Assembly: GCA_016193545.1 (NCBI GenBank)
Contig: JACPSA010000041.1
Span: forward strand, 1-35,091
Length of the DNA: 35,091 nt
DNA from: Chloroflexota bacterium
GTDB taxonomy: Bacteria; Chloroflexota; Dehalococcoidia; Dehalococcoidales; UBA2162
Direction of reading: 5' to 3'
Below are positions 24,662 to 32,755 of the stretch, piece by piece (the first letter of the stretch is position 1; each line of letters begins with the position of its first letter). A program made the translations under genes and the position numbers. Below the pieces are notes generated by a model. It saw only the letters and a program-made list of their open reading frames with translations. It ran no database searches and was not told the DNA's origin.

Positions 24662-24731
24662 TGATTCCGATAAAAGGAGGGCTGATTTAGAGCCAGTGGG
24701 ATGGTAAATATTGTAAGGAGGCGAAGACAAT

Positions 24732-25679
24732 ATGGCTTATCGGGATATTATCTATGAGAATCGGTATCTGGACGGTGTGGCCAGGATTACTCTCAACCGT
24801 CCGGAGAAGTTGAATGCATTCAGCGCCAGGCTACTGGATGAGTTTTTCACCGCTCTGGCTGAAGCCGAAGATGATGACGAGCTCAAGGTGGTGATTATCA
24901 GAGGAGCCGGCCGATGCTTTGCTTCCGGCTATGATTTGAACCCGCCACCGTTGGAGGCATCAGAGGAGTCATCGGCGGAGCCTGATGGTAGGGGATTGAG
25001 CTGGTCTTTCTTCCGAAAAGGTTCTCGCCGACGGACGGGAACAGCCGAAGACCTGAGGTATCTTTACTTTCGGGCCACCAAATGGCTCAGTCTCTGGGAT
25101 TATCGTAAGATTACCATCGCGCAAGTGCATAACTACTGTCTTTCCGGAGCCAACGAGTTGGCTGGCACCTGCGACTTGATTATAGCTTCTGAAGATGCTG
25201 TCTTTGGTCACCCGGCAGCCAGGTCCCAGGGCAATTTGCCTAATAGTTTTGGTGCCCTCTGGGCAATCAACATGGGCTTGAGGCAGGCTAAGTGGCTGGC
25301 CCTAACCGGCAAGACCATGACCGCGGCTGAAGCATTACGTGTCGGCTATGTTAATAAGGTAGTTCCCCGGGAGAAGCTGGAAGAAGAGACTAATGAGGCT
25401 GCCAGAAGTGTGGCTCTGATGGAGATGGATTTTCTCACTCTGCATAAGCGGGCGATTAACCGGTTCTTTGAAGTTGCCGGTTTAAAGACCTGCATCAACA
25501 CGGGCGTTGAGTTTGATGCTCTGGTGCATGCTTCTGAGGCTAGTCAGAGGTTGGGAGCTGAGTTCAATAAGATAAAGCAGGAGCAGGGACTCAAAGCGGC
25601 TCTTACCTGGCGTGATGCCAGATATGCTGATGGTCGTACTGCTGGTAGGGGGGTTCAAGCGCAGGAGAAAAGGAAGTAG
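24732..25679 (+). CDS. Enoyl-CoA hydratase/isomerase (crotonase) family protein
   Basis: This 315-residue crotonase-fold protein shows RITLNRPEKLNAFSA (~17-31), ASGYDL (oxyanion-hole strand 1, ~64) and CLSGANELAGTCDLIIASE (~138-157, oxyanion hole 2 with a Glu at the usual first catalytic position). FGHPAARSQGNLPNSFG follows, where the second catalytic Glu of enoyl-CoA hydratase is Ala. A longer than usual loop, rich in Ser/Arg and acidic residues, lies between the oxyanion strands (~75-115). The missing Glu makes simple hydration less likely; isomerisation, hydrolysis or decarboxylation of a CoA thioester are alternatives. AAGGAGGCGAAGACAAT gives a strong ribosome site. It is not part of the seven-gene cluster, though both handle acyl-CoA chemistry. 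Confidence 0.88.
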   Translation: MAYRDIIYENRYLDGVARITLNRPEKLNAFSARLLDEFFTALAEAEDDDELKVVIIRGAGRCFASGYDLNPPPLEASEESSAEPDGRGLSWSFFRKGSRRRTGTAEDLRYLYFRATKWLSLWDYRKITIAQVHNYCLSGANELAGTCDLIIASEDAVFGHPAARSQGNLPNSFGALWAINMGLRQAKWLALTGKTMTAAEALRVGYVNKVVPREKLEEETNEAARSVALMEMDFLTLHKRAINRFFEVAGLKTCINTGVEFDALVHASEASQRLGAEFNKIKQEQGLKAALTWRDARYADGRTAGRGVQAQEKRK

Positions 25680-25769
25680 CAAGCCCCGGGGTAACTTGCT
25701 TGAGTTGACCTTGATCGGATAAGCCCGAACCTGCAACTATCTTCCCGGCTGTGAAGTAGTCCTGACAAT

Positions 25770-26219
25770 TCAGAATACGGTCACTAATTGCTTGCCTTTC
25801 TCCACATAGAGACAGACAAACGTTTCACTGTTTTTTACCCCTTCTATCCGGGTCAACCTGCCGCGTAAGTACTGGGAAAGCTCTTCGGTCGAGTTAAACT
25901 GGACCAGTGCAAAAACATCAAATCGTCCGGTGGTACTGGCTATCCACATCGTCTCTGGTTGGGCGGCCAGTGTTTGCATAACATTATCGATACTTTCATA
26001 AGATATATTTAGAGCTATTATTGCCTTTATCTGTCTGTCGTCCTGGTCAATGTGAACAGCCGTAGCGCGTAGCACTCCATTGCGGAGTAGCTGTTGCCGC
26101 CTGCGTCTGACTGTAGCCGGGCTCACACCGAGAGACTTAGCCAGGGTGTCGCTGGTCTGCCAGGCATCCTGCTCCAGTAGTTTGATTAATCGTCTATCTG
26201 TTTCATCAATATTGTACAT
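25770..26219 (-). CDS. Lrp/AsnC-family transcriptional regulator
   Basis: This 149-residue protein begins with IDETDRRLIKLLEQDAWQT, then the helix-turn-helix LAKSLGVSPATVRRRRQQLLRNGVL (~residues 27-51). A RAM-type effector domain follows (~65-145), with GRFDVFALVQF and EGVKNSETFVCLYVEKGK. Such proteins bind amino acids or related small molecules and control nearby genes. It is transcribed away from the solute-binding-protein gene at 26357, and a perfect ATTTG-T-CAAAT palindrome (26249-26259) lies between them, so control of its own gene and of the peptide-type binding proteins is likely. Shine-Dalgarno is weak. The effector is unknown. Confidence 0.9.
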   Translation of the reverse strand: MYNIDETDRRLIKLLEQDAWQTSDTLAKSLGVSPATVRRRRQQLLRNGVLRATAVHIDQDDRQIKAIIALNISYESIDNVMQTLAAQPETMWIASTTGRFDVFALVQFNSTEELSQYLRGRLTRIEGVKNSETFVCLYVEKGKQLVTVF

Positions 26220-26248
26220 TTCGCTTACATAGTATACTAGTTCGCTTG

Positions 26249-26259
26249 ATTTGTCAAAT
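26249..26259. promoter_or_regulatory. Candidate Lrp/AsnC operator (ATTTG-T-CAAAT)
   Basis: A perfect inverted repeat with five-base arms, extended imperfectly to TTGATTTGTCAA, lies between the divergent regulator and binding-protein genes. AGTATACT, another eight-base palindrome, lies nearby (~26230-26237). Confidence 0.35.
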
Positions 26260-26273
26260 ATCGGCTTTTCACC

Positions 26274-26303
26274 TTGACTTTATCGTATCATTCGTATTAG
26301 AAT
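26274..26303 (+). promoter_or_regulatory. Predicted promoter of the first solute-binding-protein gene
   Basis: TTGACT (26274-26279), 18-base spacing, then TAGAAT (26298-26303), about 54 bases upstream of the ATG at 26357. The flanking DNA is AT-rich. Confidence 0.5.
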
Positions 26304-26356
26304 TAAATTTTAATATTACTATCAATAAAAGAAAGTCTCAATTAAAAGGAGGGGAA

Positions 26357-28192
26357 ATGCAAAGAAAAACCGTCTGGTTGATAGTGATCTGTGTGGTAGT
26401 CTTATCCCTAGTGCTGGCATCATGTGCTCCGGCGGCTCCAACGGCGCCCACTGTGCCCACCGCACCGATCACACCCACCTTGCCAACCGCTCCAACAACA
26501 CCGATAGCGCCGGCAACTCCGGTAGCGCCATCAACAGAGACACCGAAGTATGGGGGGCAGCTTGCTATTGCCCCTCTGGGCAGGTGGACAGGCTTTGACC
26601 TTCTTTACCGAAGTGTATCAGGCTACTACCCAATAGGTCAAACCAATGAGACTTTGCTATCGGGAGATTGGGCTAAGGGACCAGCCGGCAGCAATGAGAA
26701 TGACTGGGCGACGGCATCGCCCATAATTAGCCACATGACGGGTTACTTGGCCGAGAGCTGGGAGTTGCCTGATGCGGAAACCATCATTATCCACCTTCGT
26801 AAAGGAATACATTGGGCGCTTAACCCTAGGTTTGAGGCCAGCCGCCTCGTCAACGGGCGAGAAGTAGTGGCTAATGACATCGTCTACACTATTGTGAAAA
26901 CCTATACCGCCCCGGGGGCCTATTTGCTGACGAGGACGATGCCAGAGGAGCGCCCGGTATCGACGACAGCATCGGACAAGTACACTGTTATTATCAAGAC
27001 TCAGAAAGGATTCCTGGGATCCCTGTTCCAAAGGGTGGGTAGTTCTACTGGTTATTGGCCGTCTGAACCGAGGGAAAAGTACGGAGACATGCGGGACTGG
27101 AAAAGCACCGTTGGCAGCGGCCCATTTATGATTGAAGATTATGTTGACGCTAGTACCATCACTTTAATCAGAAACCCCAACTACTGGCAGAAGAACCCCG
27201 TTGGTCTCGACAAGGGGAACCAGTTACCCTATGTGGACGGCGTCAAGATATTTTCCATAACCGATAAATCTACCCGGGCAGCGGCATTTCGCACCGGTAA
27301 ACTTGACCATCTAGGTGGTAGAAGTGGTGGTCTTGTTGCCGAAGATGTAAACAACTTGGTGCAGTCCAATCCTGGGTCGATGACAAAAGCGCTTGCCGGC
27401 GCCGCTTTTGGTATAAGATTAAGGATGGACAGACCAGAACTGCCCTGGAATGACATCAGGGTACGTCGAGCACTAAACATGGCTCTAGACAGGGAGACGA
27501 TAGTGAAGGACTACTATAGGGGCAACGCCAATCTAACCAATTACCCGACGACACCATACCGTATGTACGTTACGTTGGGAGTAGCCAAACAGCTTAATGA
27601 ATGGCCTGAGGTCTTCCAGGAGGCGATGAAGTACCAGCCAGAGAAGGCGAGGCAGTTGCTGGCTGAAGCTGGCTATCCCAGCGGCTTTAAGATGGAAGTG
27701 ATTGTCGAGTCGGTGGCAGACCGTATTGATGAGTTGTCCTTAATAAAAGACTACCTAGCCAAAATCGGCGTTGCCCTCGATATACAGCCAAAGGAGAGCG
27801 GCGTTTTCGCTTCTATCTCACAAGGGAAAACGCATAAAGAGACGATATATACTGGTGCGGGCGCTATGCATTATTACTGGGAGTCCTGGCGGCCAGGTGC
27901 TCCAGCCAATGTTGGCATGATTAATAACCCTGCAGTTAATAAAGCCATTACCGAGTTCAGCAACTACTTCTTCATTAGCGACGATAAAGCTTTCCGGATA
28001 ATGAGGGAAACGGTTGTTTATATCGCTGAGCAGTTCTGGGTGGTGCCCTTCCCGTCTCCACACGAGTATGTCATCTGGCAGCCGTGGCTGAAGGGTTTCC
28101 ATGGTGAATATATGTCAGGTACTGTTAATCAATTTAGTTTTACAACATTTGCTTGGGTTGACCAGGAGCTGAAGAAATCATTGGGATTCTAA
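26357..28192 (+). CDS. Lipoprotein solute-binding protein, oligopeptide/nickel type (SBP_bac_5), first of two
   Basis: I start the gene at 26357 because AGGAGGGG precedes this ATG and the residues upstream of it are not signal-like. MQRKTVWLIV leads into a lipobox LASC with Cys23. A 45-residue Pro/Ala/Thr spacer (PTAPxxPTxP repeats) then leads to the binding domain. Typical SBP_bac_5 segments are ETIIIHLRKGIHWALNP, VGSGPFMIEDYVDA, RNPNYWQKNP, VRRALNMALDRETIVKDYY and PEKARQLLAEAGYPSGFK. These proteins bring peptides, sugars or metals to Opp/Dpp-type ABC importers. No permease or ATPase gene is adjacent; the permease is elsewhere or these act alone. The second binding protein starts 42 bases after this stop. 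Confidence 0.9.
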   Translation: MQRKTVWLIVICVVVLSLVLASCAPAAPTAPTVPTAPITPTLPTAPTTPIAPATPVAPSTETPKYGGQLAIAPLGRWTGFDLLYRSVSGYYPIGQTNETLLSGDWAKGPAGSNENDWATASPIISHMTGYLAESWELPDAETIIIHLRKGIHWALNPRFEASRLVNGREVVANDIVYTIVKTYTAPGAYLLTRTMPEERPVSTTASDKYTVIIKTQKGFLGSLFQRVGSSTGYWPSEPREKYGDMRDWKSTVGSGPFMIEDYVDASTITLIRNPNYWQKNPVGLDKGNQLPYVDGVKIFSITDKSTRAAAFRTGKLDHLGGRSGGLVAEDVNNLVQSNPGSMTKALAGAAFGIRLRMDRPELPWNDIRVRRALNMALDRETIVKDYYRGNANLTNYPTTPYRMYVTLGVAKQLNEWPEVFQEAMKYQPEKARQLLAEAGYPSGFKMEVIVESVADRIDELSLIKDYLAKIGVALDIQPKESGVFASISQGKTHKETIYTGAGAMHYYWESWRPGAPANVGMINNPAVNKAITEFSNYFFISDDKAFRIMRETVVYIAEQFWVVPFPSPHEYVIWQPWLKGFHGEYMSGTVNQFSFTTFAWVDQELKKSLGF

Positions 28193-28234
28193 GCCGAGTA
28201 GTTACTGAGAAATCAGTAAAGGAGAGTGAGGTAA

Positions 28235-30070
28235 ATGACGAAGAAGATTGTCTGGTTATTATTGAGTTGTCTGGTGGTGTTTTCGCTGGCACTGGCAGCC
28301 TGCGCCCCGGCGGCGCCGACGACCCCGGCAGCACCAACGACACCGGTGGTGCCAACAGCACCGACCACACCAACAGCTCCAACGGCTCCGGCAACTCCGG
28401 TAGTACCGGCAACCGAGGTGCCGAAATACGGTGGACAGCTTAACCTGGTTGAACCAGGGGTGATAAATTCATTTGCCCCGGTTTTGTTTGAAGCAACCCG
28501 TACCGGTACCATAACCAATGAGGTATTATATGGAGGGGACTGGACTAAGGGAGCAGCTGGCACTAACGAAGCGGCCTGGCTGGCGGCTACCCAGTCGTTT
28601 GGTCTGGCTACGATGCGGCTGGCCGAGAGCTACGAGTTAGCCGGCAATGATACCATTATCTTGCATATCCGTAAAGGGATTCGCTACGCCCTTAACCCGG
28701 CCAGCGAGGCTAGCCGTCTGGTAAATGGCCGGGAACTGACTGCCCAGGATGTGGCCCGTTCCTTGAATGATGGGTATTTTGATAAGGAAGGTGTCCTCCA
28801 GTCCAGGTATCTCCCCGAGCAGCGCCAGGTAACGATAGAGGCGACCGATAAATACACGGTTACAATCAAAGCTAAGCCGGAAATCCTGAGCGCCACATTC
28901 TATTGGGTTGGAGAGTCGAGCACTATCTACGCGCCGGAAGTCTATGATAAATATAACAAGATGCGTGATTGGCGGCATTCTGTGGGTACGGGACCGTATA
29001 TCCTGACCGATGTTGTTGAGGGAGCTTCGGCGACCCTGGTGAGGAATCCTAACTACTGGGAGAGAGACCCTATCGGCCCGGGGAAAGGTAATCAATTACC
29101 CTACCTGGACCGCATCAAGTTCTTGATGATAGCGGACGTATCTACTCGACAGGCGGGATTTCGGACGGGCAAGATTGACATAATAGGTGGCGCTGCTACT
29201 GGTGGGGGTGGGGGTCTTAATACGGAAGATACCCAGCAGATACTAAAGACTCGCCCCGATGTGCGTTATCTCAGCTATGTTACTAGAAATCCGAACGTAA
29301 TAGCTCTCAGAGTGGACAAGCCGGAGCTACCCTGGTACAACGTTAAGGTACGGCAGGCGTTGACCATGGCCATCGACTACAATACCATCATCAAGGACTA
29401 CTTTAAGGGTAGTGCGGAACTGATTTATCCGGTCGTCCCCTGGCCGGAATATATGGTGGTGCATACCCCCCTGGCGGAACAGAATGAGGTAGTCCGGGAT
29501 ATGTATACCTACCAGCCGGAAAAGGCTAAGAAGCTCCTGGCGGAGGCGGGCTATCCCAACGGCTTCAAGATAAGCGTAATTACTCAGAAAGAGCAGGTGG
29601 ACGACCTATCGGTGATGAAATTCTACTTGCAGCAGGTTGGCGTTAACCTGGAACTTGATGTCAGGGAACGTGGCGTCTACACCTCAATAACCGCCGGCAA
29701 GCAGCACAAAGAGGCTGTCGGTAGCTCGTTTAATGCTGGCCAACCTTTCAACATAGAGAAATGGCAACCGGGTACTACTAGTAATACCATCATACTTGAT
29801 GACCCACGCGCCAATGAGGTAGTTTCACTCGTGGTGGCGGAGGGCATGTTTAATGAGGCCAAGGTCTGGCCGGTAATGAAGGAGTTCTTCAAGTATGCTA
29901 CTGAGCAGGCCTGGTACATCCAGTTCCCGGCCCCCGCCATCTACAACCTGTGGCAGCCGTGGGTCAAGAATTACCACGGTGAGCATTACTCGGGGGTCAG
30001 GGGGCCATGGCTTTTTGTCTCTAAATACTCCTGGATTGACCAGGAGCTAAAGAAATCAATGGGATTTTAG
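28235..30070 (+). CDS. Lipoprotein solute-binding protein (SBP_bac_5), second of two
   Basis: This 611-residue paralogue of the preceding protein starts with MTKKIVWLLL and has the lipobox LAAC, again with Cys23. A 40-residue Pro/Thr/Ala spacer is followed by the same ordered segments: DTIILHIRKGIRYALNP, VGTGPYILTDVVEGA, RNPNYWERDP, VRQALTMAIDYNTIIKDYF and PEKAKKLLAEAGYPNGFK. The spacer and paralogy suggest a tandem duplication with later divergence in the ligand-binding part. A ribosome site AAGGAGAGTGAGG precedes the ATG. The gene ends before a strong terminator at 30101-30143. Both proteins probably hang on the outer membrane face and deliver a peptide-like ligand to a transporter encoded elsewhere. 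Confidence 0.9.
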   Translation: MTKKIVWLLLSCLVVFSLALAACAPAAPTTPAAPTTPVVPTAPTTPTAPTAPATPVVPATEVPKYGGQLNLVEPGVINSFAPVLFEATRTGTITNEVLYGGDWTKGAAGTNEAAWLAATQSFGLATMRLAESYELAGNDTIILHIRKGIRYALNPASEASRLVNGRELTAQDVARSLNDGYFDKEGVLQSRYLPEQRQVTIEATDKYTVTIKAKPEILSATFYWVGESSTIYAPEVYDKYNKMRDWRHSVGTGPYILTDVVEGASATLVRNPNYWERDPIGPGKGNQLPYLDRIKFLMIADVSTRQAGFRTGKIDIIGGAATGGGGGLNTEDTQQILKTRPDVRYLSYVTRNPNVIALRVDKPELPWYNVKVRQALTMAIDYNTIIKDYFKGSAELIYPVVPWPEYMVVHTPLAEQNEVVRDMYTYQPEKAKKLLAEAGYPNGFKISVITQKEQVDDLSVMKFYLQQVGVNLELDVRERGVYTSITAGKQHKEAVGSSFNAGQPFNIEKWQPGTTSNTIILDDPRANEVVSLVVAEGMFNEAKVWPVMKEFFKYATEQAWYIQFPAPAIYNLWQPWVKNYHGEHYSGVRGPWLFVSKYSWIDQELKKSMGF

Positions 30071-30100
30071 GGCTGGGTAATCAGGTCATAGAACAACAGA

Positions 30101-30143
30101 AAAGGAGCCAGAATGTTCTTGGAATTCTGGCTCCTTTCTTTTT
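30101..30143 (+). terminator. Intrinsic terminator after the binding-protein pair
   Basis: A perfect 14-base stem (30101-30114 with 30124-30137) encloses a nine-base loop and is followed by C-T-T-T-C-T5 (to 30143). It lies 30 bases after the stop of the second binding protein and 39 bases before the end of the convergent cyclase gene. It may serve both strands, but the T-run is only on the plus side. Confidence 0.9.
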
Positions 30144-30181
30144 GGTCATTATAGGGCGAACCGGGTACGTTTTGTGGGAAC

Positions 30182-30976
30182 TTATTCCTCAATGGCCATG
30201 GCATAGCAGCCGGCTACTCCCCATCCCTTGACTCGGAAGGGAAGGGCAATAAGCTTGAAGCGGGGTTTGGTGATGCGGGTGGCGTTGACAACGCCACCGA
30301 TGCAGGCGATGCCGTTCACAAAGAGGCGCATTATACCCCGCCGCTCGAATACCCCGGTCTTGGGAGCTTGGTGCGACTGTTTAGCCACGTAAGCCTTGGC
30401 TTCAGGTGACATCCAGGACTTGGGGCGGGGTTTTTGAGCACACCAGGTTGCTTTCATCTCTTTGTAGTCGCCGCAGTTGGCCACATCGTAGCAGAACAGG
30501 TCGCTCTTGTTCTTCTTCATCACCTCGATAATCCGCACCATGCTGCCGTCATCATAGTAGGGGCTGGTCATCTCGAAGTCGTCCCCGAGCTTAAGCAGCC
30601 GTTCTTCGGTGCCCCAGCCAGTGCGCACCAGGATGGCGTCTCCCGTCCGCAGGGTGACTTTGGCAAGGGCTTTGTCGATGTCCTGGGCGGTTACCGGCTC
30701 ATTGGCTTTCTTGGGGACATCCAGGATGACGGTATCCTTGAGGACGAACTTGGTCAGGTCGATTTCGTCCAGCTTGGGGCTGCTCTTCTGCTCGACACAG
30801 ATGCTGGGTAGAATCATTCGAGTCCCCGGCTCGGAGCTAAAAGTGTGAACCCCTCGCTGGTGGCCATGGACTTCCCAGGTATAAATCCACTCTACCTGAA
30901 AGGGTTGTTCCTGGGGGTAGGCAGCGCCATAACCCATCCCTTCATAGAATGGCATGGTCAGGCTAATCATCTTCAT
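30182..30976 (-). CDS. Cyclase-family protein lacking the usual metal motif
   Basis: This 264-residue protein looks like the PF04199 cyclase/kynurenine formamidase family: SLTMPFYEGMGY at the start, GDAILVRTGWG (~115), DLFCYDVANCG (~157) and a Gly-rich C-terminus with VVNATRITKPRFKLIALPFRVKG. The family metal signature HxGTHxDxPxH is not intact. In its place is EPGTRMILPSIC (~residue 50), where the His and Asp ligands are gone and Arg follows GT. It may therefore be inactive as a metal hydrolase or bind something else. No clear Shine-Dalgarno is seen at 30976. It is a single gene with the convergent terminator at its end. Confidence 0.75.
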   Translation of the reverse strand: MKMISLTMPFYEGMGYGAAYPQEQPFQVEWIYTWEVHGHQRGVHTFSSEPGTRMILPSICVEQKSSPKLDEIDLTKFVLKDTVILDVPKKANEPVTAQDIDKALAKVTLRTGDAILVRTGWGTEERLLKLGDDFEMTSPYYDDGSMVRIIEVMKKNKSDLFCYDVANCGDYKEMKATWCAQKPRPKSWMSPEAKAYVAKQSHQAPKTGVFERRGIMRLFVNGIACIGGVVNATRITKPRFKLIALPFRVKGWGVAGCYAMAIEE

Positions 30977-31186
30977 TGTGTTGACTCCCTCCCTTTTATT
31001 TCTTAAAAATTTGTTCTTATATCTAAACTCATTTCCAACCCGATGTCAATCTGCCTTGGGTTTAGGCAAACGTTCATGTAGGTTGGGAATGGTTCTAGGT
31101 AGTTTTCCCTTTGCTGGTCTTACCGAACAGTATGAAATTCTATTATCACAAAGGGGTAAGCTTCTGAGAAATGATTTGCAAGCAGT

Positions 31187-31263
31187 TGGTAGCGCATACG
31201 GGATTCGAACCCGTGATCTCTTCCTTGAGAGGGAAGTGTCCTAAGCCCCTAGACGAATGCGCC
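31187..31263 (-). tRNA. tRNA-Glu (anticodon CUC)
   Basis: The minus-strand cloverleaf has a seven-pair acceptor (GGCGCAT with ATGCGCT, one G-U), anticodon stem CTTCC/GGAAG and loop CTCTCAA. The loop places CTC at 34-36, which reads GAG (Glu). The T-loop GGTTCGAATCC and an encoded CCA (31187-31189) are present. Length is 77 with CCA. Confidence 0.92.
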
Positions 31264-31524
31264 ATTCAAAAACAAGGTTTCCGTGGCAAAATAGCTGGTT
31301 TGATATTCAGGAATCATTGAACCTTTTAAGCCCTGGCCTGGTGTTGGGATTGTAGTACCTGCTGAGGAGGTTTGACTGCTGGCAACCAGCCGTAACGATT
31401 CTAACCGGCGTAGGTGGAAATTGCAACACCAATTTACCCCTAGCCTCAGGTAAGGCCGAGGCAAAAGATACCTAGAACTGAGGCTGCTTCTCGTCTAGGG
31501 ATTGACTATCAGCCTGTTAGTTCA

Positions 31525-31887
31525 TTATTCTTTGCTTAAAGCAAATCCGCCGCCGATGAGTGAGCTAAAAAAGACCATGAGCAGGCCGAAGATGCCAGCA
31601 AGCAAACCCACCCCTACACCTCTACCCAAAATCATCCCGAAGCCAACAATCTGCAGGATTAGTGGCAGGATACCCAGTATCAAACCGTTCACAATCACGG
31701 TACTGTACTTTCCGCCGAATTGTACTGTTTTATAACCGACCCAAATACCAAAAGCGAATAGCACCAGTGCCACAACGGGTGGTTGGAAAATATCTTTCAA
31801 GCCGGGGAATATGGCCTCCGCTATCAGATGGACCAAGCCGACAATAATGGCGCTGATGAGTGGGTATTTTAGTGCCTTACCGTTCAT
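31525..31887 (-). CDS. Small hypothetical membrane protein
   Basis: This 120-residue protein begins at ATG 31887 behind AAGGAGGCATACAA. About four hydrophobic segments (near 8-26, 35-53, 61-83 and 88-115) leave short polar loops. The second carries an Asp-Ile-Phe-Gln-Pro-Pro motif, and the third and fourth are Gly-rich (GMILGRGVGVGLLAGIFG). I do not recognise a family. It stands alone between tRNA-Glu and the next small membrane gene, with no partner that suggests a function. The 261-base gap on its tRNA side (31264-31524) has no gene I can support. Confidence 0.7.
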   Translation of the reverse strand: MNGKALKYPLISAIIVGLVHLIAEAIFPGLKDIFQPPVVALVLFAFGIWVGYKTVQFGGKYSTVIVNGLILGILPLILQIVGFGMILGRGVGVGLLAGIFGLLMVFFSSLIGGGFALSKE

Positions 31888-32036
31888 TTGTATGCCTCCT
31901 TATTGAATTTCTGGCTCGGATATGGAGTAGAGTTTATCGGAAAAGTAGGCGAAAGTCAAGGGGGGTATTTATTAGTTTGCCATGTTCCCTCTTTGCCCGA
32001 ATCGCTTGGGTAACGATATGTCAAGTCAATTACTGG

Positions 32037-32222
32037 TTATTTTAAGGTAATCTCGTTACCTTTACTGGCTGGGCACTCGGGACACATATCGAACTTTTTG
32101 CATCCCGATTTGGTTTCAAGATTGCGTGAACTACTGTCTAAGCAACGCCAGCCATAGACATTATATCGGTAGAGACCAACTACTTGAATTCCTTCTTCGA
32201 TAGAATAGTGAGCAGAATAATC
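32037..32222 (-). pseudogene. Fragment encoding a Cys-rich (zinc-ribbon-like) C-terminus
   Basis: In one minus frame this DNA reads GLYRYNVYGWRCLDSSSRN and then LETKSGCKKFDMCPECPA before a TAA (32039-32037). Four Cys (RC, GC, MCPEC) are spaced like a zinc ribbon. No start codon fits, and the 5' part overlaps the end of the gene at 32180 in another frame. A similar but degraded copy (SGRKKFDMCPEWSAKKK) lies at 32630-32725, with two of the three C-terminal Cys replaced by Arg and Trp. I read both as remnants of a small Cys-motif protein or a C-terminal domain. Confidence 0.4.
32061..32136 (+). repeat. Direct repeat copy A flanking the small membrane gene
   Basis: About 70 bases here recur at 32637-32712 with roughly three quarters identity. 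The best-kept core is CACTCxGGACACATATCGAA (32074-32093 in this copy), followed by a shared CTTTTT. On the minus strand both copies encode the KKFDMCPE motif. Confidence 0.6.
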
Positions 32223-32524
32223 AAAATCCCAGGCAGAGGTAGTAAAAGTAACACAGCAACCGAGCTAGCAAAGACCAGACCCCAAATTTTCTTCCTGAGT
32301 GCCTGGATACCCCCAGCCAAGGCCAAGAATCCTACAGGAAAAGAAAGAAGAAGCATTACTATCGAGAAAATATTGCTCCCTCCTAGTACGAACGAGACAA
32401 AGGCTCCGTGAGGTACCAGTAACCAGGCCAGAGAATGTGGAATGGAGGGAAAACCCCAGAGCCAGCCACCCAAGGAGAGAAAAGCACCGATAACCAAGCT
32501 TAAAATGCCAGTAATTGTCGCCAT
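32180..32524 (-). CDS. Small hypothetical membrane protein
   Basis: This 114-residue protein has about three hydrophobic stretches (near 5-25, 46-74 and 82-107) and a Lys-rich end (ILSKKEFK). Pairs of Gly-Trp (GGWLWGFPSIPHS) sit in the first loop. The ATG at 32524 has a weak GAGAA upstream. It is bracketed by two copies of a ~70-base direct repeat (32061 and 32637) that encode a Cys-motif fragment. Perhaps the whole unit was once a duplicated gene carrying a C-terminal Cys-rich tail. Family unknown. Confidence 0.65.
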   Translation of the reverse strand: MATITGILSLVIGAFLSLGGWLWGFPSIPHSLAWLLVPHGAFVSFVLGGSNIFSIVMLLLSFPVGFLALAGGIQALRKKIWGLVFASSVAVLLLLPLPGILIILLTILSKKEFK

Positions 32525-32636
32525 TTGATTCTCAGAAGACGCTACTTTTGTTGGTGTAAAGCCTGATAGGTTTTTTCATTACAGTCAGTATAATATCACA
32601 GAACCGCTTGTCTGAAAATGGTAATCATATTACTTT

Positions 32637-32712
32637 TTCTTGGCTGACCACTCAGGACACATATCGAACTTTTTACGACCGGATTTGATTCCAAAGCTGC
32701 GAGAATTACTCA
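32637..32712 (+). repeat. Direct repeat copy B
   Basis: This is the second copy of the repeat at 32061-32136. Its minus-strand reading keeps SGRKKFDMCPE but changes two Cys (to Arg and Trp) and stops early at 32630-32632, so it looks more decayed than copy A. Confidence 0.55.
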
Positions 32713-32755
32713 AGAAAGTAGTGACTTAGTCGACCCAATCAGAAGCTTTAGAGCA

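Noticed and set aside
26246..26356. Upstream extension of the first binding protein
   Set aside because: It overlaps the predicted promoter and the ATG at 26357 has a strong ribosome site and signal peptide.
28310..28420. Short tandem repeats of CC-rich codons in the binding-protein gene, looked at as a possible CRISPR or satellite
   Set aside because: They encode a Pro/Ala/Thr linker after the lipid anchor and have no spacer structure.
31249..31464. Minus-strand frame of 71 codons after tRNA-Glu
   Set aside because: It overlaps the tRNA, has no ribosome site and its protein has no recognisable pattern.
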